Below are positions 1 through 9,905 of a DNA stretch of 35,040 nucleotides, piece by piece; within the stretch, counting starts at the first letter, position 1; the number at the start of each line of letters is the position of its first letter. The translations under genes were made by a program, and so were the position numbers. This DNA comes from Nemertoderma westbladi (Eukaryota > Xenacoelomorpha > Nemertodermatida > Nemertodermatidae): assembly GCA_032718475.1 (NCBI GenBank), contig JAUCBJ010007370.1, positions 1-35,040 on the forward strand, read 5' to 3'. Under the pieces are notes generated by a model. The model was not told the origin of the DNA. It worked only from the letters and a program-made list of their open reading frames with translations, and did no database searches.

Positions 1-76
1 AACCTGCTCCCTATAACCTAACAATTTAACATTGAGGCGGGATATTAATTCGCCAAGGCGAGTTTTGCGTCCAGTT

Positions 77-97
77 CCCCCCCCCCCCCCCCCCCCC
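77..97. repeat. poly-C tract
   Basis: Uninterrupted run of 21 C residues in otherwise AT-rich non-coding DNA. The length is prone to polymerase or assembly error. No gene is associated. Confidence 0.9.
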
Positions 98-1237
98 TGT
101 CTCGATAAATAATAATTACATCATCATAAATTCACCCAAATATGCCGACTCTGTTGACTGTTAGCACAGAGCCTGATATTATAATGTTTTCAGTTACTAT
201 CGCCCTCGAATTCAGACCCAGCTACTAGAAATAGGCCGCGCCGTCTAATCTGAATTTCATCAGTATACCGAACTCGTTCGAGACTGAGTGTCGCTATTTA
301 ATAGCTACCTCTCGCCCTGTCACAGACCCAGCTTCTAACTATAAAACTATAATTAGGACGCCTTCATACAGAACACGTTGCCATTTCATAATGACTCTAA
401 ACTGAAGGAAAAGGAAAAGGTGAGAAGTGATTATCTAATAATAACACACAAAATCCGATTATTATACATACTCCTCCTTTTAACAAAGCCGCATTCAAAT
501 AACTCCCTTATTACGTATTAGCCTGTGCTGTATGCCTCAGTGGGTGGTCTTTACTACAACTGAAAGGCCCGACTCAGCTCCAGGTAAGTTAACAATCTGT
601 CAATAATAAAAATGAAAGCGAGCCGACATTTAGTCAGAGCAACCAAATGGATGGCCAAGGAGACGGGCTGTCTGGACTTGACTGAGTCGAGTTAAATCGC
701 TTCGCCAAAACGACCAAGTAGCCCATAGGAATACACTACATTTTTTTGGCGATTTTGGTCATTTTGGCCACCAAAACGACCAAGTTAATGTTTATTGGGA
801 TTGGGACTGTAGTAAATTATTATAATTAATTAAATTAAATTAGTATAAAGTAGTAGTAAACTCATTGTAAACTTACCCTATATTAAACTATTTTAGCCCA
901 CTACCTATATGTTTCATTATTTCACTAATATGTGCAGTTTTAAAACTTTATATTTATAGTAAAATTAAGTGGATAATCAAACTCTTGTTTTATATAGCAA
1001 CATTAAGTTTCCATAGCAACTAAAACATGCCATACCCAAACCAAAGTTTAAGTTTATCTTTCGGCTTCCGATTGCCACCAAAACTAGGAAATTAGGTTGA
1101 GATCGCGCAAAGTTATTAAAAAACAAAAACGTGTCAAATTTTGTGGAACACCCTGTATATATGTTAGGTGTATCGCTTCCACCAGATTAAAAACTGTCAG
1201 TTGTATTATTTCCAATAAGATTAATGTTGGGTGGGGT
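98..1237. other. non-coding stretch, no gene seen
   Basis: I see no supported coding region here. The only local structure is around 715-790, where a sequence beginning CCAAAACGACCAAG recurs and forms an imperfect hairpin with TTGGTCATTTTGG. Positions 1-50 resemble the block at about 3697-3745: both have a CTGCTCC segment followed by TTTAACATTGAG and a TATTAAT segment. That makes them two copies of a dispersed repeat. Confidence 0.5.
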
Positions 1238-1517
1238 GGGCCCATGTGAAGTTATACCAGACTTTCTGCCGTTATATTTCACTTTGCAGTTTATCCCCAT
1301 GTGAAGAACCACTAAAACCACAGGTCTCTGAAGGGCTGATTCTAACCAAAACAATAAACGAATTAGTATATGTAGGCCTACAGGTTATAAAACAGAAATA
1401 AGCGCTATAAAACACTTAAGACAAATTTAAAAAAATAAAATATCTTCATACTGTATATAAAATTCCAATAAAAAGTCAACCGAAAAGTGAAATCCTGGTA
1501 TTCTTCACATGATGGGC
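1238..1517 (+). mobile_element. MITE copy A, GCCCATGTGAAG termini (Mutator-like?)
   Basis: About 280 bp bounded by inverted GCCCATGTGAAG-type ends: GGGCCCATGTGAAGTTATAC on the left and a CTTCACATGATGGGC end on the right. It matches, in opposite orientation, the element at 8746-9022. Shared internal segments include the TTATATTTCACTTTGCAG stretch, CTAACCAAAACAATAAACGA and CGAAAAGTGAAATCCTGG. There is no coding capacity. No target duplication is evident around this copy, so family placement rests on the second copy. Confidence 0.75.
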
Positions 1518-1858
1518 GAAAAAGCGAAAATCTGTTAGGCCCTATTCTTCACATTGGCGGTTAGGTGTACACGTACAGTATTATTTCCATAATATTACTG
1601 TTAGGTGTATCATTTCATTTCCATGAATTTGGTGATAGGTGTATTGATTCCATGAGTTCACAGATGTGTATTACCGGTACATTGCCAATGTTAGATACAT
1701 TTCATAAAGTTAATAAAGCTGTAGTAGTATCTCGTATCAAGAGGCTGGCAAACTATTTTTCATCGAACACTTTAACATTTTATACAGAATCCCAATCTGT
1801 ATGGTGTTTGTCTGATCTGAATTAACATTAGCTCAACCTGTAATTGTTTAATTCATAA
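1518..1858. other. non-coding stretch, no gene seen
   Basis: Contains a second partial terminus-like motif (TATTCTTCACATTGGCGG near 1545) beside MITE copy A, suggesting nested or tandem termini. The only sizeable open frame starts with GTG and has no recognisable features. Confidence 0.4.
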
Positions 1859-2110
1859 TGTAAGCGGATTCAATTCCGCCTCACCAAACCCCATAAAGTG
1901 GGAAGTGGCGCCTTTTAGCAATATTGGGGATACGAGGTTAATCCCAATTAACCTCGTATCATACAACCAATAACGGGGACGACAAACCCCCAAAGGGCCA
2001 CACAAAAGGAGGTCAGAGGTTAAACCTCTTGGGAGAGGGAAAGTAACAGTAGCGGGGGGGGAAGCACTCCCACAGAGGTGGAGGCGAGAAGTGGGATAAC
2101 AGCCAATGAG
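1859..2110. repeat. multi-hairpin block A, related in layout to 11459-11670
   Basis: This block shows a series of motifs in the same order as a block at 11459-11670: ATTCAATTCCGC, CCCCATAAAG, AGCAATATTGGG, a strong hairpin, CCAATAA, and a small AGAGGTT/AACCTCT-type hairpin. The main hairpin at 1931-1958 has perfect 12-bp arms (TACGAGGTTAAT) around a 4-base loop. It could be a diverged LTR or leader of a retroelement, or a structured RNA-like repeat. I do not recognise a family. Confidence 0.45.
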
Positions 2111-4778
2111 AGCAGGGGGGGAGATTATCCACTGGACGAAGGCCGTAGTAGTGTACTAATTATATACATATATATTGTCCTGCTACCGGTCGGTTGTTCA
2201 GTTTACTCAGTCATTATCATTAGTGCAGTTAGGTGACATTTTCGTACCGTCACCGCCGTCACCAATTACATATTATATCTTACCGGTACATGACACTGTG
2301 CTATCTGCTATCATACTCATATTAGTTTATCAATAACATCGGAACAACAAACTCTTATCTTTTCCAACTACACGGTGACGCTGACGCGTAACGAAAACTA
2401 ACCGGTCGGGATCCCCTCATCCCGTCACAGTACGAAAATCAGACAACTGCTAGACTGTGACTGCCAGCCACCAAGACCCCGAAATCACCGACCCCGAAAA
2501 CCCCATATTGATAATTTTAGTGAATTGGAATGAAGCCATAGTGTCAATCATTACTGACCGATTAACAGACTACAGACAGTCAGGTTTGAACGGGAGGTTC
2601 AAATTTTAAATGCGTTTTTCTTGAGATTTTGATTTTTGACATTTAGTATTTTTCAAAAGCTATCTCCTCCGCCATTTTTCAACCAAATTTCTAATTTTTT
2701 TTTTAATGGAAGGTATTTGTATGTAGATAATGTGTAAAATACTAAAAAAAAAAAAAAATTTGTATGTAGAATGATACATTTCCAGCACATTTTTAAATTT
2801 CGACTTTTGGCATTGGCTATGTGCACTTTTTTGAAAAAAATCCGTTTTTTTCGGAAAAAAATTTAATTATTTGCATACTTTAAAGAAAAAAATAAAATAA
2901 AAAATTCTGCTCGAATTTTTTATGCAATCGACCCTCCTCTATCCGAAAAATCAAGTTTCAGAAAGTTCTGATCAAAACTGCGGGAGAAGATGCATTTTTA
3001 GTGAAAAACCACATGTTCGCCATGGCCGCTAGCGGGCGCATTAAATTCACAATTTTTCAGGATGTATCCCATCTTTCACGCGTGACATACTTTTTGAACG
3101 CCCCCTTATAGTAATCACTTAATCAGATCATTTTTAAATATCTTCTAATAGGATTCAACGCTCAAGATAACCAATATTGAAAATAGATTAGCTAAAAATG
3201 TAACTTTCAAATTTTTTGAAATTCGTTCACTACTTGAAATTTTGGTGCTACAAAATAGTCACACCAGTTAATTTTTTAGAAATTTTTTTCTGATTCAGAC
3301 TAGTGAAATCTACGTACAAACAAAAAATCATACGTTTTCGTTAAAATTTGCAAATTTCAAAGGTATTTGTAAGACATTTTTTAGCCCGGTACTAATAAGG
3401 TTTAAGACGATGTATAGCAAGAAATTTGGGGCGTGTACTTGCAATGCAACCAATCGTTAGTATAACATCTGACTCTGGCTCATAACTCTGTTGAGCCGCC
3501 CACGGATGTACATCATCCACGGACAATATTAGTTGTATACTTGTATACAATAATTTCTGCAAACTATGAAACGAATGGTAAAGTCTTCAAGAAATTTAAT
3601 TTAATTTTGAAATAACAGCTGATTAGTTTCAAAAATAAAAGCCCGTGCTCTGGACTTTCGTTTATTGTTTTAATTTCTAATAACGTGCCACCGTAAACTG
3701 CTCCTTTCCCTAAATTGATTATTTAACATTGAGACGAAATATTAATCCCACACCCACACACCCCCTTCTCTCTCGTGCACTGGTGCGCAGATTATTGCTT
3801 TATTGTCTATTTTGTACTATTCTGGTTCAATCCAGAATTTTATCATATACTGTACGTTATAAATTATGACCAGACCATGCCACTCTAAATGCATTCAAGA
3901 GCAAACCTGGGATGATAGACATTACATAATAATTATTGTACAATTATTGTGAAACACACGTTTGCGAAATTCGCGAAAATCGCGTCATTTGCGAATCCTT
4001 CAGTTTCTGTGCCCTACTCAGCGGCATTGGTAAGGACGCTGGTCGATGTGGACCTGTTCGTGTACAATTCGGTTGCTGTTACTTGCGAACACCTTATCAC
4101 AGCTGAATGGCTTCTCATAGACCCCTTTCCATAATTGCCTGGGGTTGAATCCTAGAGGGACCGGGTTGGGCGAAGGAGTTATTTATACTTCCGGGTGTTA
4201 CGTCATCATTGGAAGTGAGCATATCTGAATCATCAGGGTATGGTTTTGTGTGGCCGCCTAGAGAAAGTAATGCAGTGGATTAATAATGGAAAATAATATT
4301 AAAATCAGAATATTACTTATAGATATCCTTGGAAATGTGGCAAACCAACCAGGATCGAGATATCATCAACATATTAATATTAGTGGAGAATATATTCCTT
4401 ACGCATAACAGAACAGTGAAAATCAATCTCCTAGACGAGTTACTAAACTAGTCCGACATTGATGCGCTACTGCTAGATGCGTGCTTAGTTGAGGGAACAA
4501 TAAAAAATTATAGAAAACTCAACACACAATAATAGACAAGAGCTGGAACATAGTAAAGAGTAAACCTGTTCAACTCCGAATCACGTAAAGAAACAACTAC
4601 TAAAGAAATCTACTTGCAAACATCTATCTACAACACAGCTACGATAATTTCTGGTCTGTCAGTTTTCGTGTTGTGGTCCCTTTCTGGCACCCATCTCCAG
4701 TGTTTTTCGTACTAAAATTTTCATAAAGTTTTTATAGTTCACTCAAATTAATTTATTTGCGGTATATATATAGCTGTT
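2111..4778. other. AT-rich non-coding stretch, unrecognised
   Basis: No supported gene on either strand. 2600-3420 is rich in A and T homopolymer runs and contains a GC-richer island near 3010-3050. 3697-3745 is a copy of the dispersed repeat also seen at position 1. 3949-4134 is a short open frame with no recognisable domain and no splice context I can defend. AGACCCCGAAATCACCGACC near 2475 resembles the GACCCCGAAAACCC motif near 5220. Confidence 0.4.
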
Positions 4779-5245
4779 TTTTTGATGCTGATCACGATTA
4801 TAGAACTCAAATATAACATTCGAACATTTTTGGTAATTTTGAATGTGCCCCCTAGGGCGCGTAAAAAACAAGTAGTAAATATGATAATGAAAAATCACCA
4901 CAAAACTCAAATTAATTGTATGACCATATGGGTTTTTGGGATACTGATCACGAATATGACACTGAAATATATCCTACCTAAAAATGGCCTTGATTAGGCC
5001 ATTTCTGGATGTGTCAATGTGCGGCACGAAAAATAAAAGTAGGCCTACCTCAAATTTCATAAAAACAATTCATTACCAAATCAACCCGATTTTAAGATAT
5101 TATGGGTTTTCTGGGATGTTGATCACGAATATGACACTCATAAATATCTCATTATGCAACCACATTCGATTTTGCTTTGAAATTTTTGCTACTTACACTT
5201 TTCGTTTCAGCGCTATCAGCGACCCCGAAAACCCTTATACCATCA
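4779..5245. repeat. diverged tandem repeat with GATCACGAATATGACAC core
   Basis: Three diverged units are anchored by TGATCACG at about 4787, 4945 and 5121, giving spacings of roughly 158 and 176 bp. The last two share a GGGTTTT(T)-GGGAT lead followed by TGATCACGAATATGACACT. The stretch ends near 5217 with GCGACCCCGAAAACCC, whose reverse complement resembles the same GGGTTTTCGGGG-type lead. Open frames over this interval are repeat artefacts. Confidence 0.6.
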
Positions 5246-5338
5246 AAATTGTAAGTTTTAAGCCAAGAGCTAAACAATTTATAATTTATTATTGTCTATT
5301 TATATCGAAGAACTCGTTCAAGCCATCGTAAACCTCAC

Positions 5339-5744
5339 CTATGTCGGGTTTATATTCCAGTTGGTCTTCCGTCTTACTGGGTAGGATTACCGGAACATCT
5401 GACTTGTCTGATAGAGGTTGGGTAGAATAATGGTTTAAGTTGGTTGTGGTTAGTACGGGGGTACCGGTACAGGATAAACACCCGCTCAATGGACTCTGTG
5501 GCTGACTGGTCTCTTGGCACCCGGTAGCTGGGACAGTGGCCGGTGTTGTTTGGGTCGTGTTGTGTGACAAAGCCAAGGTGGTGGCGCCATTGTTAGACCC
5601 AGAAGAGAGTAAAGCCTGCAACCACTCAATCATACGGCCAGCCGTGCATTCCCTAACAATATACTCATCCAGAAAACTCGAGTTTCTGTCCAGGAAGTCT
5701 TCGACAATCTTATCATTGACTGATTCACGAATAAACCGTTCCAT
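5339..5744 (-). CDS. first coding exon of a PDE5/6/10/11-type cyclic nucleotide phosphodiesterase
   Basis: The minus-strand frame starts with ATG at 5744. Its first ~45 residues include the segments VEDFLDRNSSFLDEYIVREC and RMIEWLQ. This matches the N-terminal helix pair that precedes the GAF domains in animal PDE5/6/10/11 proteins (V-E-x-F-L-D ... Y-x-x-R ... W-L). A Ser/Thr/Pro-rich low-complexity linker follows to about residue 130. The frame runs on to a stop at 5289, but the strand has a strong splice donor, ATAG followed by GTGAGG, at 5338-5333, so the exon most likely ends at 5339 in phase 1 after 406 nt. No GAF or HD catalytic domain is in the window, so the remaining exons must lie at lower coordinates, outside. 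These enzymes hydrolyse cAMP and/or cGMP. PDE11 is the closest family by eye, but the subfamily is not secure. Confidence 0.62.
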
Positions 5745-5842
5745 TGGCCAGGTTCGGGAAGCAAAGAATAATATAATATTAATAGGTTATATAGCTATAA
5801 AAGCTTATATGGCTATAAAATAGGTTAAGTAAAATAGGTTAA

Positions 5843-5983
5843 GTTAACGGCATTAAAAATTGGAACGCTCTGCCTAATGAAATTAAAAACCTAAATAATC
5901 AACATTCTTTTAAATCTGCAGTTAAATCTCATCTCCGTGTGCAATGTAAAAATAGGTACAATAGTCCTACAGTAAGTTATTAG
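5843..5983 (+). pseudogene. C-terminus of CR1-type LINE reverse transcriptase ORF (5'-truncated copy)
   Basis: The frame reads VNGIKNWNALPNEIKNL, then a segment with HSFKSAVKSHL, and ends at TAG 5981-5983. The pattern V-N-x-W-N-x-L-P ... S-F-K-x-x-V-K-x-H-L is the usual extreme C-terminus of CR1/Rex-type LINE ORF2 proteins; LINE-A in this window has the equivalent IVSMWNDLPSN. An in-frame stop lies directly upstream (5840-5842) after a repeated AAAATAGGTTAAG, so the copy starts here through 5' truncation, as is normal for LINE insertions. Only 46 residues remain, so it is non-functional. It is on the opposite strand to the phosphodiesterase exon, 99 bp from that exon's start codon. Confidence 0.75.
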
Positions 5984-6305
5984 TTTATTAATTATTTACT
6001 ATTTATACTGTAATTACGTTTTATAATAAATTGTTCTGTACATTACATCTTTATCGTTGAGTCGGGCATTGTCACGCTCTCGGTAAAGTTGTATATGTAC
6101 ATAGTGTAATTACGTTTTATATTGGTTTTAGGTTAGCGTAGTGTAATATTGTATTTGTAACCAAGTAACATAAAGGACCCCCTTGGAAATAAGCTGCAAA
6201 GCTTTAGGGGTAATCCTATATGTTATGTTGGACAATACCTTTATACCGGTACATTGTTTGGTGTATTTGTTATTGTTTTTACATAATGTATAAATAAATC
6301 TATCT
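5843..6305 (+). mobile_element. 5'-truncated CR1-like LINE, 3' end
   Basis: The last 46 codons of ORF2 are followed by a ~320-bp 3' UTR. The UTR contains GGACCCCCTTGGAAATAAGC and a small AAGCTGCAAAGCTT hairpin followed by TAGGGGTAATCC. Stem-loops of this kind near the 3' end are common in CR1-like LINEs. It ends in a short ATAAATAAAT run near 6287-6300, a plausible 3' terminal repeat. The exact end and the target duplication are not clear. Confidence 0.65.
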
Positions 6306-7572
6306 AAGTACAGAAGTAAGGTGACTGGCACCAGTAATATGGATTATCATTAATTCTCGCTTTTTGTTTACACATTGCTGGGGCAACAAACCAGTATTAT
6401 CAATTAATTATCCGTATAATCCTGACTTTTAGAGTTAATATACTCCAAACATGAATTTATTCAAGATTGTGAAATATTATGAGCAGTTATGAAGAGTTTT
6501 AGCTAGTAATCGATTTTACTAAAAAACTAGGCCTAGGCCTATATATTTAAAGCGCTGCTCCTGCTACGCAACGTGCAACTGTGATGGAAGTATCTAAACT
6601 TAATCTTCACGATTTGTGCTGATTTTGGAGAGACCTATCGTAACGGATTCCAATTTCACTCCATAGGCCTAATGATTTCCTTATGTTATTTTCTTATCAG
6701 TTTGTGTGGATTTGCCCAATAATCAAGTACCGGTAGCGGTACCGGTAGTACATAGCTTTCGTAAGAATGTGAGTGCAGGAGTGTGAGATGGTAATCGTTA
6801 CCAGTAAGGAGAAGAAATTGCGATCATTAATGTATGCCAAAATAAGAAATTTTCAAAAATCATTGTTGCGTTTCACTGAAGCCTCCGAGAGGCGAACTTT
6901 AGCATTGGAGGCGGACACCACAGCACCAATGGCAGAATGGTTAGAAGATAACCTCTCGTTTTGTCTGTTAGGGGCATTTTGAGTCGAAACTTCAAAGATG
7001 AAAGTCTGAAATAATATGATATGTGGAAACAAAACGACAACGGGAGCGGGTGTTGTTGAGCATCAAATACAATTATGAACTAGGCCTAATTTATTTATTA
7101 TGTTTAATATTTTGTTTATAAATACCGGTACTAAAGTATTGTAGGCCTACAGTCTACCTACAGCAGTACCGGTACAGCAAAACTCTTCTTCGCATGAAAG
7201 TACCTATTCTGCTATTTCACCCACCCTCAGCAAAACAGCAATAAAGCTCGAATAAATGATAAACTAATTAATTATTGTCTGGTTCAAGAATGGAATATAA
7301 TATACGGCAATACGGCTATACTATAATAGTGGTACCTGTCAGCCTGTACCGGTACTATATCCGTATACTGGTATATTTCAGAATTACAGTATTATATCTG
7401 TATATTCTCTGATTCTCGACGACAGACGATAATAATTATAGTAGGCCTATAATAATATCAGAATATAGTATAATATACCGGTACAGTTAATAATACAGTA
7501 AGTTATAATACAGTAATAGCTATATAATCCTGGCATCGCAGCATCGACTAGGCCTTTAGTATCAGTACTTAC
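6306..7572. other. non-coding stretch with many ACCGGT/AGGCCT palindromes
   Basis: No supported gene. There are several short palindromes built on TACCGGTA and TAGGCCTA (for example near 6535, 6730, 7140 and 7485). A short ORF at 6788-6982 (starting MVIVTSKEKK) has no recognisable domain and no clear splice sites. Confidence 0.4.
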
Positions 7573-7687
7573 AGTACTTTACGGGTACATCTTTTGCGTA
7601 GAGGTATAGCCTACATAGAGGCTTCATGTAGGTATGTGTAGCCTACATGTAGATGCACGTGTAGGGTGAATGTAGGTAGGTGTAGTC
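7573..7687 (+). repeat. dispersed repeat F, inverted copy of 11305-11420
   Basis: About 115 bp rich in CTACATGTAGG-like units. The reverse complement of 11305-11420 matches nearly base for base, including GCGTAGAGGTATAGCCTACA and GATGCACGTGTAGGGTGAAT. The two copies lie 3.6 kb apart in opposite orientation. Confidence 0.8.
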
Positions 7688-7961
7688 CCATAGATATTAA
7701 TGTAATTTATGTGTCAACTTGCAGTAACGTGATACACGGTCGTCAATCAGGATGTATGGCAATAATCTCTGATCTCCACGGTACAATACGGTACATCAAC
7801 CTGCAGACCTGTCTGCTGTCAGACAACAGGTTTTACTGCGTATAAATATCAAACATCGCGTTCTGATTATACTAAAGTCCCTTACTCGTCATAAATATTA
7901 TGCCCTAATAAATCGCAATAATTTTTATTGTCAGTTTTTATCCTTTTTTTGTCATTTTTTT

Positions 7962-8165
7962 TGGGTGCATGTAAAGAGCGGACTGCGGACTACGGACTAC
8001 GGACTGCGGATTGTCAATTAAAAGCCCAAATATGCGCGGTCAATTTGAATTATAGCATTATAATGTAAGAATCCGCTCTTTGTTGTCTGGACAAACGGCG
8101 GACTGAAGCCAGAAAATTGTAACCTGATTGGCTCAATCATTTACATAGGCCCAAAGGGAACTTTC
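7962..8165 (+). repeat. dispersed repeat D, inverted copy of 9550-9746
   Basis: Begins GGGTGCATGTAAAGAGCGGA, continues with a short GGACTACGGACTGC tandem, then AATCCGCTCTTTGTTGTCTG and TGTAACCTGATTGGCTCAAT. The reverse complement of 9550-9746 carries the same blocks in the same order. The AAAGAGCGGA and TCCGCTCTTT segments also pair within each copy. No coding capacity; probably a non-autonomous element. Confidence 0.8.
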
Positions 8166-8289
8166 CTGAATCCTCTTATTGGCTTAAATGTTTTCATTGT
8201 GACACAGAGATGGAAACCTATTATTTTGAAAACCTATTATGTAGGCAGTAGGAAGAACTCTTGAACTTTCAATAAAATCTCTCAGGTTA

Positions 8290-8426
8290 AGGCCGGTTCA
8301 CTCTTAAGCATGATTCATTCGTAACTCTACTTTGGATGCAGACTTTGGGACTACTGTAACTGTAGTATGTACTTCTGCTGCCGAAGCAGAGTTATGCTTA
8401 TTGCTTAAAGGTGTGAACCGCGACCT
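8290..8426. mobile_element. MITE, 137 bp, AGGCCGGTTCAC termini, TA target duplication
   Basis: The left end AGGCCGGTTCACTCTTAAGC is an imperfect inverted match to the right end (TGCTTAAAGGTGTGAACC followed by GCGACCT). TA directly flanks both ends (8288-8289 and 8427-8428). There is no ORF. The terminus resembles the start of the foldback element at 21506. Confidence 0.65.
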
Positions 8427-8745
8427 TATAAGATATTCCTTGTTTGCTTGTTACTTAAATTAAAAGTTTTTACGTTGGGGTCGTCCAAAAAAAAGGGGGA
8501 GGGGGGGGGGAGGTTGGCTCGTACTGCCACTATTATGTCTCTGTTAGTTGAAACAAAATTGGAACATAATTGAAACATATTAGTCGTACATCAGTACATA
8601 CTAGTAGTGAAACAGTATTTTTCCAAGATTGACCGACTTATTTAGCGTTCAACATTTCCGACGATGACAACGACAGACGGGTCCACCACTTATACCCATA
8701 TGCTAAGGCTCACCTGGACTTACGTTGCTCGCCCCACAGTTAATC

Positions 8746-9022
8746 GCCCATGTGAAGAATACCAGGATTTCACTTTTCGGTCGACTTTTTATTGGAATTT
8801 TATATATGAAGATTATTTATTTTTTTTAATTTATCTTTATTAAGTGTTTTATATCGCTTATTTCTGTCTTATAACCTGTACATATACTAATTCGTTTATT
8901 GTTTTGGTTAGATTCAGCCCTTCTGTAACCTGTATATTTGGTGAAAACCTGGTATTCTTCACATGGGGGTAACTGCAAAGTGAAATATAACGGCAGAAAG
9001 TCTGGTATACTTCACATGGGCC
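8746..9022 (-). mobile_element. MITE copy B with 9-bp target duplication (Mutator-like)
   Basis: A 277-bp element with inverted GCCCATGTGAAG ends. CAGTTAATC is present just outside both ends (8737-8745 and 9023-9031), a perfect 9-bp direct repeat. A 9-11 bp duplication is typical of Mutator-like transposons, so this is a candidate non-autonomous Mutator element; that placement is inference. It is a reverse-orientation copy of 1238-1517 and carries the reverse complement of the CTAACCAAAACAATAAACGA segment. Confidence 0.72.
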
Positions 9023-9031
9023 CAGTTAATC

Positions 9032-9549
9032 GTATGTCAGTGTCAGATATGTAGGATATCACAGCCCACACTAAAAAAGCATTAAAAAAAGCACTAGCCG
9101 ATCAGGTGTTCGTGGTTTTCATTTTAAGGCTGTCATAAAAATTTGGACAGAATTAAACTGTTAAATGCCAGTAATTAGATGCGTCCTATTGGATGCTATT
9201 TATAGATCCACACCCCTTTTCTTTGCCCCTGTTCCCCCTTTTCTTACGCTCTCTTACCCCCAGCAGCCCAGCACAGAGAAGATCTTCCCCCAGCTCCTGC
9301 GCTTAGGATGTCCGAATATTTGCTCTTTTATATTTGCGAACAGACAACTGTGACATAAACTCTTAAGGCAGGAAGTATATAAAAATATTTATTGAAATAT
9401 ATAATCTGAAAATCCGTAGAATGTTGATTATATAGTAGGCCCTTAATCAACAGTCCACGTAATTACTGTATAGGATAATTATTTCCTGTATTACAGTGTT
9501 GCACAATGGTAAACATTTAAAACCCAAATGGGATGATTCATTCTTTAAG
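9032..9549. other. non-coding stretch, no gene seen
   Basis: No domain is recognisable in the short open frames (longest 9165-9353). I see no repeat copy here apart from AT-rich DNA. Confidence 0.4.
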
Positions 9550-9746
9550 TTCCCTTTCAGCTTCAGCCTATGTACATGATTGAGCCAATCAGGTTACAAT
9601 TTACCGGCTTCAGTCCGCCATTTGTCCAGACAACAAAGAGCGGATTCTTAGTTTGGAAGTCGATAATTCAAATTGACCGCGCGGATTTTGGCAATCCCCA
9701 GTCCGTAGTCCGCCAGTCCGCAGTCCGCTCTTTACATGCACCCATT
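9550..9746 (-). repeat. dispersed repeat E, inverted copy of 7962-8165
   Basis: The reverse complement carries the repeat D blocks, including TGCATGTAAAGAGCGGACTG, the CGGTCAATTTGAATTAT segment and TGTAACCTGATTGGCTCAAT. Sequence identity is high at the two ends and lower in the middle. Confidence 0.8.
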
Positions 9747-9811
9747 TTTTTTTTATTTTTTATGTCATCCAAAAGTCTAATGTTATTCTGTATTTTAGTA
9801 CCGGTACCGGT

Positions 9812-9905
9812 ACTGTAACCTGCTCCTTTCTCTCAATTGGTAATGTTATCGTTTATTGTTTTGGTTAGAAAATCCCGTCTCTGTAACCTGCTCCTTTCCC
9901 TCAAT
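9812..9905 (+). repeat. dispersed unit, two tandem copies (ACCTGCTCCTTTC / TTATTGTTTTGGTTAG)
   Basis: Two tandem units of a repeat made of GTAACCTGCTCCTTTC, a CTCAATT segment and CGTTTATTGTTTTGGTTAGA. The same unit in reverse complement occurs at 20086-20255, 20893-20935 and 34262-34312, and partial forms occur at 1-50 and 3697-3745. Confidence 0.75.

Noticed and set aside
1859-2110. LTR of a retrovirus-like element, from TGGCGCC near 1910 as a primer-binding site
   Set aside because: No paired LTR, no polypurine tract and no gag-pol nearby, so it is kept only as an unclassified structured block.
3949-4134. 61-codon ORF
   Set aside because: No domain or supporting context; starts at a non-ATG codon.
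6773-6982. Short ORF starting near 6788
   Set aside because: Reads somewhat like protein but has no recognisable motif, no splice signals I can defend, and is short enough to arise by chance.
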